A stretch of DNA of 64,000 nt. Source: Kaistella polysaccharea. GTDB lineage: Bacteria > Bacteroidota > Bacteroidia > Flavobacteriales > Weeksellaceae. Shown here one piece after another: positions 18,615-27,326 of the stretch; the first letter of the stretch is position 1, and each line of letters begins with the position of its first letter. The stretch spans positions 496,001 through 560,000 of the forward strand of contig NZ_CP084528.1 of the NCBI RefSeq assembly GCF_020410745.1, written 5' to 3'. A program made the translations under genes and the position numbers. The notes beneath the pieces are model-generated. The model did no database searches. It saw nothing but the letters and a program-made list of their open reading frames with translations, and was not told the DNA's origin.

Positions 18615-21182
18615 TTAGAATGGGTATCCGAAAGCAAAATTGAGGACCGGTTTCAGCGGTTGCCATTTGCTGATGACCCAGCGGTCGCCCATTGGTTTAT
18701 TTGGATCATATACCTTGTAAGCCGCGTCTAACCGAAGCGTAATGTAAGCCACATTTATACGAATTCCTACACCAGTACCCACGCCCATTTGAGAAATAAA
18801 TTTATTGAATTTAAAATCATCTCCAAATCCATTATCTTTCAAACTCCAAATATTTCCCGCATCTACGAAAGCAGCGCCTTCAAACATATCGGTGAACGGA
18901 ACACGATATTCCACATTTGTAGTTAGCTTTACATTATCCATAATATAAGCGCGTACTTTCTCATCCAACTGAGAATCCGCAGGTCCTAAACCACCGAAAA
19001 CGCGCCAGGCCCGAATGTCATTAGAACCCCCGTTAAAATACGAACGTACAAAAGGCATTGTGTTCGAATTGCCGTAAGGGATTCCTACCCCAACAAATTG
19101 ACGAAGCGCCAAAGTATGCTTGTCATTGAAAAAACTAAAATATTTTCTGACATCAAAATCAAACTTCACGAACTGTGAAAAAGGAATATTAAATATTTTT
19201 TTTGTGGGTTCAGATATGACGCCATCTGCTTTTTGATTTTTTGTAAACAAGTCGAAGGCATTCCCTGCTACTTCAAATTTTGCATTGACATAAAAAGGAT
19301 TTCGACGGTCTTTTTTACCGATTTCATTGTATACAAAATTATAAATCATCGATGAAATTAGAATATTCTGCGTTTGCCGATCCTTATTTATTAAGGACTG
19401 ACGGAAGGTATTAAAACCCCCTAATTCATCGCCAGACAAAGAATCTTGAAAGTTTTGATCAGCTAAAATAATTGATGAAAGTTCATCAGATGTTATTCTG
19501 CCAGCAGTAAAATCTTCATAACGTGACGGAGAATACAATTTAAAAATATCATTTCTTATTTCACCGTCGCGCGGAAAATAGTCATAATAACGTTCTTTAT
19601 TTCTGGTAAAACTTAACTGCGTGTTGAAGATGGAAAGTCGATGAGAAACAATATCATTCACATTGGCAAAATAATTCAAGCTTCCATTAAAACCTACACG
19701 ACCTAAACCTATATTATTTTGAATGCTGGTTCCTAAAATTACGGACGACGTAGGTGAGTAGCGTTTTGGAATTAATTTCCAGGTTTTGAACGGCATTAGC
19801 AAACGCGGAACATTCAGTGAAGCCTGCGCTGAAACTTCATACGCTAAAGCCCGTTTATCTGTATTTTTTGAACTTACTACTGAACCGAAAATCCCAGAAA
19901 GACTGGTCGTAAGGTTTTCTGCACCTCCAAAAACATTACGTGTCGTAAGATCCACAGAAGGTGAAATACCGAAATTCAAAATTTGAGAATAATTAATATC
20001 GGTGGCAATTTTAAGATCAAATTTTGGGAGTGGTGCAAGATAATAACTCACATCTAAAACACTGTCATTTTCCTTTTGAAGTATTTCATCATATTTAATA
20101 ATGCTGAAGTTATTCATTGAAGAAATATTTCTTTTGGTAAGATCTAAATTTTTCTGATCGTATATTTCTCCTTTCTTCAGAATTATTGGTCTCCACAGTG
20201 ACATGGTCTTGTACTGATCGTCTAGTTTATAAAAATTAATTCCAAACAAGGAGTCTCTTTCAGTTTCTGCAGTATCTGCCACTTTTTCTAAAATATGAAC
20301 TTTAATATCACCAATGGTTGTCAGTTTATAAGGCGAATCTGTACTGTCTTTATGAATATCCATCGTCAATGGAACATCTTTCCGGCTTTGTAAAGTGTCT
20401 GCGGTAAAATATATATCTTCGTTGGAGTTGTTAAATTTATAGTACCCGGTGCTTTTCATCAAATCATTGATTCTTTTCACTTCTTTCTCCAACACGTCCT
20501 GATCTAAGATGTCTTTACCCCGAATAAGACTTTTGGTGAGATTTCGCTCATAGATATTTTTAATTGCAGGATCTGGAATATTGTAATAATAGTCGCTGAT
20601 ATAAGTTGGATCTCTGTGCGTGATTAAATAATTAACCTCTGCTTTCTTCGCGGCAGAATCAAGGTCATGGCTAAATTTTACACTTGTATCCCAATATCCC
20701 CGGTAAACTAAATATTTTCTAATTGAATTGGCACTTTGTTCGGTTCGTCCCTGATCCAGAATTACAGGAGGTTGCCCAATATTTTGCAGAAACCTTTCAA
20801 AGAAAAGACTTTTACCGATATACTCAGGATGATTAAATTTCACAAAAAGGGAGTCTCGAAGTTTTTGATCTCTAACTTCATTAGGATACGTCATATATTC
20901 TGCCAATATAGAATCGTATTTAGGATCGGTAGCATTATAGAGCCACAAGCCGAGCGGCAGAATAAACAGCTGTTTTTTATTCGGTTTTTGACCTACATGA
21001 CTTGGAACTTCATCCTCATGAACTTTACCATCTTCATAGCGGTAATTATTTTTAGTCAAAAGATATTCGCCGTCGGGTACCTTTTTCGTCGTACTGCAGG
21101 CGTACAAAAAAAGTACAGTGATTGCAGATGCGAAAAATAAGTAATACTTTTGAAAATATTTTGATAAATGCTTACTGCTCAT
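18615..21182 (-). CDS. BamA/TamA-superfamily outer-membrane lipoprotein (TamL-like)
   Basis: 855 aa from ATG 21182. A lipoprotein signal ends in LYAC (Cys29). About 350 residues of POTRA-like modules follow (e.g. SANSIRKYLVYRGYWDTSVKF). The C-terminal half is a 16-strand-type barrel with the D15/BamA blocks RSYFNGGSNDIRAWRVFGGLGP, AAFVDAGNIW and a final strand ending in GYPF. Lipidated TamA homologues of this layout are known in Bacteroidota as TamL, thought to help insert outer-membrane proteins. No tamB adjoins it, so it could be a paralogue. An upstream in-frame ATG (21227) is rejected because a TATTTTTG box lies at 21225-21232. It overlaps the divergent gene by 15 bp. Confidence 0.88.
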   Translation of the reverse strand: MSSKHLSKYFQKYYLFFASAITVLFLYACSTTKKVPDGEYLLTKNNYRYEDGKVHEDEVPSHVGQKPNKKQLFILPLGLWLYNATDPKYDSILAEYMTYPNEVRDQKLRDSLFVKFNHPEYIGKSLFFERFLQNIGQPPVILDQGRTEQSANSIRKYLVYRGYWDTSVKFSHDLDSAAKKAEVNYLITHRDPTYISDYYYNIPDPAIKNIYERNLTKSLIRGKDILDQDVLEKEVKRINDLMKSTGYYKFNNSNEDIYFTADTLQSRKDVPLTMDIHKDSTDSPYKLTTIGDIKVHILEKVADTAETERDSLFGINFYKLDDQYKTMSLWRPIILKKGEIYDQKNLDLTKRNISSMNNFSIIKYDEILQKENDSVLDVSYYLAPLPKFDLKIATDINYSQILNFGISPSVDLTTRNVFGGAENLTTSLSGIFGSVVSSKNTDKRALAYEVSAQASLNVPRLLMPFKTWKLIPKRYSPTSSVILGTSIQNNIGLGRVGFNGSLNYFANVNDIVSHRLSIFNTQLSFTRNKERYYDYFPRDGEIRNDIFKLYSPSRYEDFTAGRITSDELSSIILADQNFQDSLSGDELGGFNTFRQSLINKDRQTQNILISSMIYNFVYNEIGKKDRRNPFYVNAKFEVAGNAFDLFTKNQKADGVISEPTKKIFNIPFSQFVKFDFDVRKYFSFFNDKHTLALRQFVGVGIPYGNSNTMPFVRSYFNGGSNDIRAWRVFGGLGPADSQLDEKVRAYIMDNVKLTTNVEYRVPFTDMFEGAAFVDAGNIWSLKDNGFGDDFKFNKFISQMGVGTGVGIRINVAYITLRLDAAYKVYDPNKPMGDRWVISKWQPLKPVLNFAFGYPF
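21122..21152 (+). promoter_or_regulatory. Promoter of the TrmH-family gene
   Basis: TTG (21122-21124), a 20-nt spacer, then TACTTTTG (21145-21152). It lies inside the opposite-strand lipoprotein gene and predicts a leader of about 12 nt. Confidence 0.7.
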
Positions 21183-21893
21183 AAAATAAAAATTTTTCAA
21201 TCTCTTGATAAGAGGAAGTTCAGACAAAAATACAATTTGTTTTTGGTTGAAGGGAATAAAACCATTAAAGAAATACCTACATCTAAGTTTAAAATTCAGG
21301 AGGTATTTTCGGTCGATCCATCAGCTCTTACATTAGATGCGAAAGCTTCAGAAATAAGTGCGGCTGAGCTAAAAAAAATTAGTTTTCTACAAAATCCGAA
21401 AGATTCCGTCGCGGTATGTGAGATTCTTGAAAATATTGAACTGCCGCAGACCGGCGTTCAGTTGGTTTTAGATGGAATACAAGATCCAGGAAATCTGGGT
21501 ACAATTATCCGACTTGCCGATTGGTTTGGTATTTCCCAGATTATTTGTAGTGAAGATACTGCAGATTTTTATAATCCCAAAGTCATACAGGCAAGTATGG
21601 GTTCATTTTTACGCGTAAATATTGTTTATACAGATCTAGAATTGTATCTAAAAAAAAGTACTTTCGATATCATCGGCACTGATATGCAAGGGGAGGATTT
21701 ATATTCTTATCAATTTCCGGAAAAATTCAACTTGGTTTTAGGTAACGAAGGAAATGGAATGAGAGATACGACAGAAAAATTTCTTACCAATAGAATTACG
21801 ATCCCGAGATTTGGGAAATCGCAGTCTACTGAAAGTCTAAATGTAGCAATGTCTGCAGGAATAATTTTAGGTCAAATTTTTGGCAAAAAATAA
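21168..21893 (+). CDS. TrmH/SpoU-family RNA 2'-O-methyltransferase
   Basis: 241 aa. SAM-dependent SPOUT methyltransferase acting on rRNA or tRNA ribose. An N-terminal substrate-binding domain (KIKIFQSLDKRKFRQKYNLFLVEGNKTI) leads into the trefoil-knot domain with motif 1 DGIQDPGNLGTIIRLADWFG, motif 2 LVLGNEGNGM and motif 3 IPRFGKSQSTESLNVAMSAGI. Target nucleotide unknown (RlmB-like or 23S/tRNA). The ATG at 21168 is needed to keep the first conserved helix, which makes its first 15 bases overlap the start of the opposite-strand lipoprotein gene. Confidence 0.93.
   Translation: MLTAHKIKIFQSLDKRKFRQKYNLFLVEGNKTIKEIPTSKFKIQEVFSVDPSALTLDAKASEISAAELKKISFLQNPKDSVAVCEILENIELPQTGVQLVLDGIQDPGNLGTIIRLADWFGISQIICSEDTADFYNPKVIQASMGSFLRVNIVYTDLELYLKKSTFDIIGTDMQGEDLYSYQFPEKFNLVLGNEGNGMRDTTEKFLTNRITIPRFGKSQSTESLNVAMSAGIILGQIFGKK
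21225..21232 (-). promoter_or_regulatory. Promoter -7 box of the TamL-like gene
   Basis: TATTTTTG on the minus strand, located inside the TrmH-family coding region. It predicts a leader of about 36 nt and fixes the start at 21182. Confidence 0.6.
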
Positions 21894-21919
21894 AGCCGAT
21901 AAGACGACTTTTATTTTTA

Positions 21920-22417
21920 TTAGATCAATTGTTCGAAACTTGAAGTAGTTCTTGATTTTTGATATTCCTCAATTTTTGTTCGAATAAATCTTAGAGCGAT
22001 AGGAGCCAAATAAATTAGCGCTAATCCAATTAATTTCTTTTTCCAGCTCGATGCTTGCATATTCTTTCTGGCAAAATTTCCGACAAATGTAACCGCCCCG
22101 ATTTTCAAAGCATTTTCGGCAATGTTAAATCCCGCGTCGCTTTTCGCAAATCCATAAAGCATATTTTTATTGAAAATAGTATCTTTTACACTATTACTAA
22201 TTTCCTTTACTATCTCATTTGTCTTAATACTTACCTTGGTTTCGCCATCATCGGTCGGAACTTCTTGTAAATATTTATCTGTAAATCCGTGAGTAATCGC
22301 ACTTAAACTCTCCTTGGTATTCTCAAAAGTCAAAAGTTCCTGCAAATCGGAAACTTCTTTCTTCAGCAGTTCTTTCTTTCTTCTAAGTTCTTCTAAGCTG
22401 TTATATTTTGTACTCAT
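21920..22417 (-). CDS. Conserved helical protein, third gene of the YtxH/holin-like unit
   Basis: 165 aa, family not recognised. The N-terminus is a charged coiled coil (EELRRKKELLKKEVSDLQELL). The middle is polar and helical, and the C-terminal third holds one weakly hydrophobic segment (about 122-140, LIGLALIYLAPIALRFI) followed by a basic, then Ser/Thr-rich tail. It starts 3 bases after the stop of the holin-like gene, so it is surely co-transcribed with it. Its position resembles that of YqjK in the enterobacterial yqjD-yqjE-yqjK operon, but I cannot claim homology. Confidence 0.75.
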   Translation of the reverse strand: MSTKYNSLEELRRKKELLKKEVSDLQELLTFENTKESLSAITHGFTDKYLQEVPTDDGETKVSIKTNEIVKEISNSVKDTIFNKNMLYGFAKSDAGFNIAENALKIGAVTFVGNFARKNMQASSWKKKLIGLALIYLAPIALRFIRTKIEEYQKSRTTSSFEQLI

Positions 22418-22420
22418 TTT

Positions 22421-22729
22421 TTACGAATTTATTAATTTAACAATTTTATCTGCCACGGAATAGGTGATGGATTTTCGTGCCAAAAAGACCACTATTAATA
22501 TCAATAGATATAAACCTGCCATTATGAGTATTCCATAAGCGTAGTTTCCTAGCCAGTAGCCAATCAATAAACCGAGCCCAATGTTAAATAGAATGATAAA
22601 AAATAAAAAGGCAATGGCAACAATCGAAAAGAATGTTATAGTTCCTACCGTCAACGAAGACTTTTCAGTGGCCTCCATTTTAAGCAAATCTAATTTTTTA
22701 GAGGCGAATTCTTTGATAATTTCTACCAT
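22421..22729 (-). CDS. Phage-holin-3_6 / DUF1469-like two-TM membrane protein
   Basis: 102 aa. An amphipathic N-terminus (MVEIIKEFASKKLDLLKMEATEKSSL) precedes two long hydrophobic helices (about 30-55 and 62-88). This matches the DUF1469 (YqjE-like, 'putative actinobacterial holin-X / holin superfamily III') pattern. Despite the holin name, the setting is not phage: it sits with a YtxH gene and a conserved helical gene. Inner-membrane location is expected. Function unknown; a link to stress or stationary phase is inferred from YqjE relatives. Confidence 0.78.
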   Translation of the reverse strand: MVEIIKEFASKKLDLLKMEATEKSSLTVGTITFFSIVAIAFLFFIILFNIGLGLLIGYWLGNYAYGILIMAGLYLLILIVVFLARKSITYSVADKIVKLINS

Positions 22730-22750
22730 AATATTTTTTTTAAAGTTACA

Positions 22751-22785
22751 AAAAAAGGAACTTAAAATAAAGTTCCTTTTTTATT
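22751..22785 (-). terminator. Hairpin between the YtxH gene and the holin-like gene
   Basis: A perfect 13-bp stem (22751-22763 with 22770-22782) with T-rich flanks. It sits inside the gene unit, so it either terminates most YtxH transcripts, giving excess YtxH over the downstream pair, or protects the YtxH mRNA 3' end. Confidence 0.75.
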
Positions 22786-22806
22786 TTAGGAAGTGATGAG
22801 GATCAA

Positions 22807-23190
22807 TTATGATCTCATTCCGCCTAATTCATTTTCTACATCTCCTACAACTTCTTTGGTTGTGTTCACTGCCTGATCTTTATATTTATCATAACCATCT
22901 TTCACAGAAGAGATTACTTTGTCTGCAGTTTCTTTCACTTGAGAAGATATATTGCTGTACTGATCTTTTACTTTTCCTGAAACTTCATCATATTGTTCCA
23001 TTGCTTTTTCTGAAACTTTACCATATTGATCAACCGCTTGGTCTTTCAAATCATTGGCTTTAGATTTAATTTTCTTTCTTGTTTCAGCACCTTCTTCTGG
23101 AGCATAAAGCATTCCTAGTACAACACCTGCTGCTGCACCTGCTAATAAACCTGCTAATACACTTGCTGAGCTACTACCTTTTTTCGACAT
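22807..23190 (-). CDS. YtxH-domain membrane-anchored helical protein
   Basis: 127 aa. A Gly/Ala-rich transmembrane segment at about 9-30 (VLAGLLAGAAAGVVLGMLYAP) is followed by the YtxH signature PEEGAETRKKIKSKA. A long amphipathic helix to the C-terminus then repeats an 11-residue pattern (VDQYGKVSEKA, MEQYDEVSGKV, KDQYSNISSQV), like LEA/apolipoprotein-type helices. YtxH proteins are general-stress proteins of uncertain role. First gene of the leftward trio, with the holin-like gene following after a hairpin. Confidence 0.85.
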   Translation of the reverse strand: MSKKGSSSASVLAGLLAGAAAGVVLGMLYAPEEGAETRKKIKSKANDLKDQAVDQYGKVSEKAMEQYDEVSGKVKDQYSNISSQVKETADKVISSVKDGYDKYKDQAVNTTKEVVGDVENELGGMRS

Positions 23191-23307
23191 TTTAGTTATT
23201 TTTTAATGTTAATAAATTTTACGTAATGGTCTGTTAAAACCATCTTTCATAAAGTTACAATTAATATACCAATTAAAAGAAAGCGGTCTTAAAATTGTGT
23301 TAAATAA

Positions 23308-23976
23308 TTATGATATGTGGGAAAGGATCAATTCAATGGTTTGTTTCTTCGTCAAATTCGAATTGTCAATCTTAATGGCATCATGAGCTTTCTTCAGTGG
23401 AGCAACTTCTCTTTCACTGTCAATTCTATCTCTTTCGATTAAATTCTTTCGTACGGTTTCCGATTCAGTTTCCATTCCTAATTTTTGCAGTTCCAGAAAT
23501 CGTCTGTTTGTTCGCTCTTCAATACTCGCCGTTAAAAAAAATTTGTAATCGGCATTGGGTAAGATAATGGTCCCGATATCCCGCCCATCCATTATAACAC
23601 CTCCTTTATCAGCAATTGAACGTTGCATCTCTAATAAAAAGTCCCGCACTTCTTTCTGACGGGCGATTAAACTCACCTGCTGAGAAATTTCATTGCTGCG
23701 AATATCGTGTGAAATGTCCCTACCATTTAAAAATACCACGAGTTCATCACCAACTTGTTTAAATTCAAGATTGATTTCCTTAAAGCGTTGAAAAAGATTC
23801 TTCAGATCGATATTTCCATCCGTGGAAGTACAATTTTTTAAAGCAAAAAAAGTAATTCCACGATAAAGCGCACCTGTATCAAGATGAACCAGCCCCAATT
23901 TATGGGCGATGATCTTAGAAATTGAACTTTTACCGGTAGAAGAATAGCCGTCGATGGCAATTACAGGTTTTCTCAT
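23308..23976 (-). CDS. cmk: (d)CMP kinase
   Basis: 222 aa. Phosphorylates CMP and dCMP with ATP in pyrimidine salvage and mRNA turnover. P-loop GYSSTGKSS near residues 10-18, the CMP-site LDTGALYRG near 34-42, MDGRDIGTIILPNADYKFFLTAS in the middle, and the lid ERDRIDSEREVAPL near 186-199 are all present. Separated by 80 bases from the upstream porQ gene on the same strand; the porQ-cmk neighbourhood is, from memory, common in Flavobacteriia. Confidence 0.96.
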   Translation of the reverse strand: MRKPVIAIDGYSSTGKSSISKIIAHKLGLVHLDTGALYRGITFFALKNCTSTDGNIDLKNLFQRFKEINLEFKQVGDELVVFLNGRDISHDIRSNEISQQVSLIARQKEVRDFLLEMQRSIADKGGVIMDGRDIGTIILPNADYKFFLTASIEERTNRRFLELQKLGMETESETVRKNLIERDRIDSEREVAPLKKAHDAIKIDNSNLTKKQTIELILSHIS

Positions 23977-24056
23977 GAAGCAAATTTCCTTAAATAAATT
24001 GAATTTAAAAAATATTTAAAGAATCTTTAATAGTTGAATTTTGAAAGAAAAGTACT

Positions 24057-25055
24057 TTATCGGCGGTTACCAGACAATTCAATCATGTCCAATGCAATAC
24101 CAAACATATTTACATTTGATGCATTATGATAGCGCACATGCGCATAATCAAATCTGAAACTGGATATTTTAATTCCAAATCCTGCCGACAAGCCGGCAAA
24201 ACTCCGTTGATCCAAAACCGCAAGTTCATTCCCACGCTTCACATTATAACCTATTCTGATGTTGAAAGCTTGCTGTGGGAAAAGTTCGGCGCCCACAGAA
24301 AAATGGTCAGCAATCTTTCGGCTCCAATTAATTTCCTGGCCATTATTGTTAAAATCCTGGGAGATATTGATCTTTTGAAGATCATGCGCCGTAATGGTGA
24401 AAGCCAAAGGAAACTCGTCCAAAATCTTGGTGTAGCCAAGATCCACTCGAAAAGCTACATTTTCTCTTGTACCGTTAAATGTTTTAAACTGATAGCCGAA
24501 ATTTCTAAAAACCAACGCAAGAGTTTCATTACTCTGTTTGTTATGATAGGTGATTCCTGCATTTGCCACAACCGCCATCGACGTATATGTGTCAATTTTA
24601 GAAGTCACAAAATTAGCGCTTCCAGCAATTGTAAAATCTTCTTCAAACTGATAGGCATACGAAAGTCCGACCGATGCGTCCATTGCTCCAAAATTGCCAT
24701 TTATTTCTGCACTTTCATCTGTTCTGGGAATATCACCATAGTTCATGTAACGGGCATTAAAACCTATTAAGTGACCGTATTCCAAATCACGAACATAACT
24801 GAGAGTGCCATATTGAGAACCTGCAAGATAAGAGGAATAATTAACGGCGAGCATTTGATCCTGCTCCAAATTCATGAGTCCTGGATTTACTGCCGCAAAA
24901 CCTACATCGAAATCACGTACCGAAACTGCGTCACCACCCAAAGCTGCCTGTCTCGCGGAAACAGGTATATTTAGAAATGGATAAACATTCGTTCCTTCCT
25001 GTGCAGATAATAACCCCGCTAGAAGAAGAGAAGAAGCAACAGTAATTTTTTTCAA
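24057..25055 (-). CDS. porQ: Type IX secretion system protein PorQ
   Basis: 332 aa outer-membrane beta-barrel protein of the PorV/FadL-like group. In the T9SS, PorQ helps the PorU-PorV-PorZ attachment complex anchor cargo at the cell surface. A signal peptide (MKKITVASSLLLAGLLSAQ) leads into the family opening YPFLNIPVSARQAALGGDAVSV, and many barrel strands follow. The start is a TTG, supported by the complete signal peptide and by a promoter just upstream (25072-25101) that leaves room for a leader of about 13 nt. Other T9SS core genes are not in this window. Confidence 0.92.
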   Translation of the reverse strand: MKKITVASSLLLAGLLSAQEGTNVYPFLNIPVSARQAALGGDAVSVRDFDVGFAAVNPGLMNLEQDQMLAVNYSSYLAGSQYGTLSYVRDLEYGHLIGFNARYMNYGDIPRTDESAEINGNFGAMDASVGLSYAYQFEEDFTIAGSANFVTSKIDTYTSMAVVANAGITYHNKQSNETLALVFRNFGYQFKTFNGTRENVAFRVDLGYTKILDEFPLAFTITAHDLQKINISQDFNNNGQEINWSRKIADHFSVGAELFPQQAFNIRIGYNVKRGNELAVLDQRSFAGLSAGFGIKISSFRFDYAHVRYHNASNVNMFGIALDMIELSGNRR

Positions 25056-25071
25056 ACTCTATATTAGGTGA

Positions 25072-25101
25072 CAAAAATAATTTATTTAACTATTTTGCAA
25101 A
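25072..25101 (-). promoter_or_regulatory. Promoter of porQ
   Basis: On the minus strand a -33 TTTG (25098-25101), an 18-nt spacer and -7 TATTTTTG (25072-25079). A close match to the Bacteroidota consensus. Confidence 0.75.
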
Positions 25102-25151
25102 AATAATCAGCTGTAAATATAAATCTATTAACGAGATTATTTGGGTTTCCT

Positions 25152-25159
25152 TATATTTG
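25152..25159 (+). promoter_or_regulatory. Promoter -7 box of pyrH-frr
   Basis: TATATTTG matches TAnnTTTG. No -33 element was recognised. Leader of about 25 nt. Confidence 0.55.
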
Positions 25160-25188
25160 CAACGTAAAAAAGTAATAAATCAGTAAAA

Positions 25189-25896
25189 ATGAAATACAAC
25201 CGAATTCTACTTAAACTTAGTGGGGAAGCCCTGATGGGAAACCGACAATATGGCATTGATAATGACCGATTAAAAGAATATGCTGCCGAAATAAAAAAAG
25301 TAACCACATTAGGCTGTCAGGTTGCGATTGTGATTGGCGGCGGAAACATTTTTCGCGGTTTAGCAGGTGCAGCCACAGGTATGGATAGAGTTCAGGGCGA
25401 TTATATGGGAATGCTCGCAACCGTTATTAATGGTATGGCGTTGCAAGGTGCTTTGGAAGATGCTGGGATTTTCACCCGTTTGCAAAGTGCCATTGAAATG
25501 GATAAAGTTGCAGAACCATTCATCAAAAGAAAAGCAGTTCGTCATTTGGAAAAAGGCAGAGTTGTAATCTTCGGTGCTGGTACTGGAAATCCGTATTTTA
25601 CTACAGATACTGCAGCCACATTAAGAGCAATAGAAATTGATGCAGATGTTATTTTAAAAGGAACCCGCGTAGATGGTATTTACGACTCTGATCCAGAAAA
25701 AAATGCTGACGCTGTGAAATATAGCAATTTAACGTACAGTGAAGTTTTTGAAAAAGATTTGAAAGTAATGGATATGACCGCATTTACTTTGAGTCGTGAA
25801 AATAATTTACCTATTATTGTATTTGATATGAATAAAGAAGGTAATTTACTTAAAATTGTAGAAGGCGAGAATATCGGAACATTGGTAAATTTATAA
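25189..25896 (+). CDS. pyrH: UMP kinase
   Basis: 235 aa. Bacterial-type amino-acid-kinase-fold UMP kinase (UMP to UDP), an essential pyrimidine step, normally hexameric. N-terminal [20 protein letters not shown] near 47-55, [20 protein letters not shown] in the middle, and the C-terminal [22 protein letters not shown] block fit the family throughout. Followed after 54 bases by frr, the classic pyrH-frr order. Confidence 0.97.
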   Translation: MKYNRILLKLSGEALMGNRQYGIDNDRLKEYAAEIKKVTTLGCQVAIVIGGGNIFRGLAGAATGMDRVQGDYMGMLATVINGMALQGALEDAGIFTRLQSAIEMDKVAEPFIKRKAVRHLEKGRVVIFGAGTGNPYFTTDTAATLRAIEIDADVILKGTRVDGIYDSDPEKNADAVKYSNLTYSEVFEKDLKVMDMTAFTLSRENNLPIIVFDMNKEGNLLKIVEGENIGTLVNL

Positions 25897-25950
25897 GAGT
25901 AAAATAATGTGAACCGTTCAGTGTACTATTAATATAGAAATTAAAATATA

Positions 25951-26505
25951 ATGGAAGATTTAGAACTCATTGCCAGCATGACCAAACAAGAAATGGATGC
26001 AGCAATAAAACATTTGGAACATGCATTTCAGAAAATTAGAGCAGGTCGCGCATCGACAACAATGGTGCAAGACGTTATTGTAGAATATTACGGTGCTCCA
26101 ACTCCGTTAAGTCAGGTTGCTAATGTTATGGTTCCCGACGCCATGACTATTTCCATACAACCTTGGGATAAAACCGCGATTGGTGCAATTGAAAAAGCAA
26201 TTATTAATTCCAACTTAGGTTTTGCACCGATGAATAATGGGGAGAATATTATTCTTAATGTTCCGCCTTTAACCGAGGAAAGAAGACGCGAACTGTCGAA
26301 ACTGGCAAAATCTGAAGCTGAAGCAACCAAAGTAACGGTACGAAATGCCCGTCAGGACGGCATGAAAGAATTGCGTAAGCTAGATGGCGTTTCTGAGGAT
26401 CTTATTAAAGATGAAGAAGCAAAAATCCAGGAACTTACCGATAAATATGTTAAAATGTGTGATGAAAACTTTAAAGTGAAAGAAGCAGAAATCATGAAAG
26501 TTTGA
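25951..26505 (+). CDS. frr: Ribosome recycling factor
   Basis: 184 aa. With EF-G it splits the post-termination ribosome. The signatures HLEHAFQKIRAGRAST, VMVPDAMTISIQPWDK, NLGFAPMNNGENI, VPPLTEERRRELSKLAK and the C-terminal helix are all in order. Downstream member of the pyrH-frr pair, closed by a strong terminator. Confidence 0.98.
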   Translation: MEDLELIASMTKQEMDAAIKHLEHAFQKIRAGRASTTMVQDVIVEYYGAPTPLSQVANVMVPDAMTISIQPWDKTAIGAIEKAIINSNLGFAPMNNGENIILNVPPLTEERRRELSKLAKSEAEATKVTVRNARQDGMKELRKLDGVSEDLIKDEEAKIQELTDKYVKMCDENFKVKEAEIMKV

Positions 26506-26522
26506 TATAATTCTATAAATAT

Positions 26523-26558
26523 AAAAAGCCGTTTCAATAATCTGAGACGGCTTTTTTT
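26523..26558 (+). terminator. Terminator after frr
   Basis: AAAAAGCCGTTTCA pairs with TGAGACGGCTTTTT (one G-T pair), with a 6-nt loop, then T-run. Confidence 0.88.
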
Positions 26559-26585
26559 AGCATTACGATCAAAAATTAATATTGT

Positions 26586-27239
26586 TTATGGCTGCTTTTC
26601 GGCAAAACTAAAAATTGATCCTAGTTTAATTTTAGAATAGCCATTTGATTTAATTTTAGATGCATTGATCATGGCTTGTGCCAGCGTTTTAGTAGGCAAA
26701 GGTTTTTGATTTTCAAATAATCCTATCGAATTAAAAAACTTAAGTACTTTGCCGCCGATGACTTCAGCAACTCTTTCTGAGTTTTTTCTATCCAGCATTC
26801 CAGGCTGAAAAATGGTAAGTTTCTCAAAATGTAAATCTTTAATTTTATTTTCTAATTCACCTTTCATTCTGGAATAAAAAACTTTTGAGTTTGGATCTGC
26901 GCCATAAGAAGAAATCAGGATAAAATCTTCAACACCATTTGCTTTGGCATTTTTCGCAAAATTATACTGATAATTAACATCGATTTTATACTGGTTTTCT
27001 TTACTACCTGCAGCTTTTAAAGTTGTTCCCAAACAGGAAAAAGCTACGTCACCTTTGATTAAATTTTTCCATTGCTCAGGATTATCAAAATCAACGACAT
27101 GTGTTTGCACCTTTTCAGCTTTCAATTCCAGTGGTTTTCGCACAAATAAATGGACTTCAGAAAAGAAACTGTCTTTTATTAAAAGTTGCACCAATTCTTT
27201 ACCTGTTGCGCCAGTCGCGCCAATTACTAAAGCTCTCAT
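26586..27239 (-). CDS. NAD(P)-binding atypical SDR (HTATIP2/NmrA-like)
   Basis: 217 aa from ATG 27239; a GTG two codons upstream (27245) is possible. Rossmann fold with GATGATGKELV near 7-17, acidic/arginine cofactor end (VRKP), CLGTTLKAAGS, SSYGADPNSKVFYSRMKGELE with the active-site-like Tyr and Lys, and FQPGMLDRKNSERV. This resembles the TIP30/HTATIP2 and YbjT-like extended SDR group. Substrate unknown. Convergent with frr and divergent from the next gene. Confidence 0.82.
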   Translation of the reverse strand: MRALVIGATGATGKELVQLLIKDSFFSEVHLFVRKPLELKAEKVQTHVVDFDNPEQWKNLIKGDVAFSCLGTTLKAAGSKENQYKIDVNYQYNFAKNAKANGVEDFILISSYGADPNSKVFYSRMKGELENKIKDLHFEKLTIFQPGMLDRKNSERVAEVIGGKVLKFFNSIGLFENQKPLPTKTLAQAMINASKIKSNGYSKIKLGSIFSFAEKQP

Positions 27240-27291
27240 ACTCACGTATTAGTTTGATTATTAAAGGAGAAATTTTTCTGAATAAATATAC

Positions 27292-27299
27292 TAAATTTG
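27292..27299 (+). promoter_or_regulatory. Promoter -7 box of the MmcQ/YjbR gene
   Basis: TAAATTTG matches TAnnTTTG. Leader of about 24 nt. Confidence 0.5.
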
Positions 27300-27326
27300 T
27301 TTTGACTTAGTGCATAAATATTTACC

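Noticed and set aside
22421..22729. Phage lysis holin
   Set aside because: The family name is historical; there is no endolysin or phage gene, and the neighbours are YtxH and a helical membrane-linked protein.
24126..24770. 214-codon plus-strand frame opposite porQ
   Set aside because: It lies wholly inside porQ on the other strand, rich in Cys/Ser/Ile of antisense type, with no family likeness.
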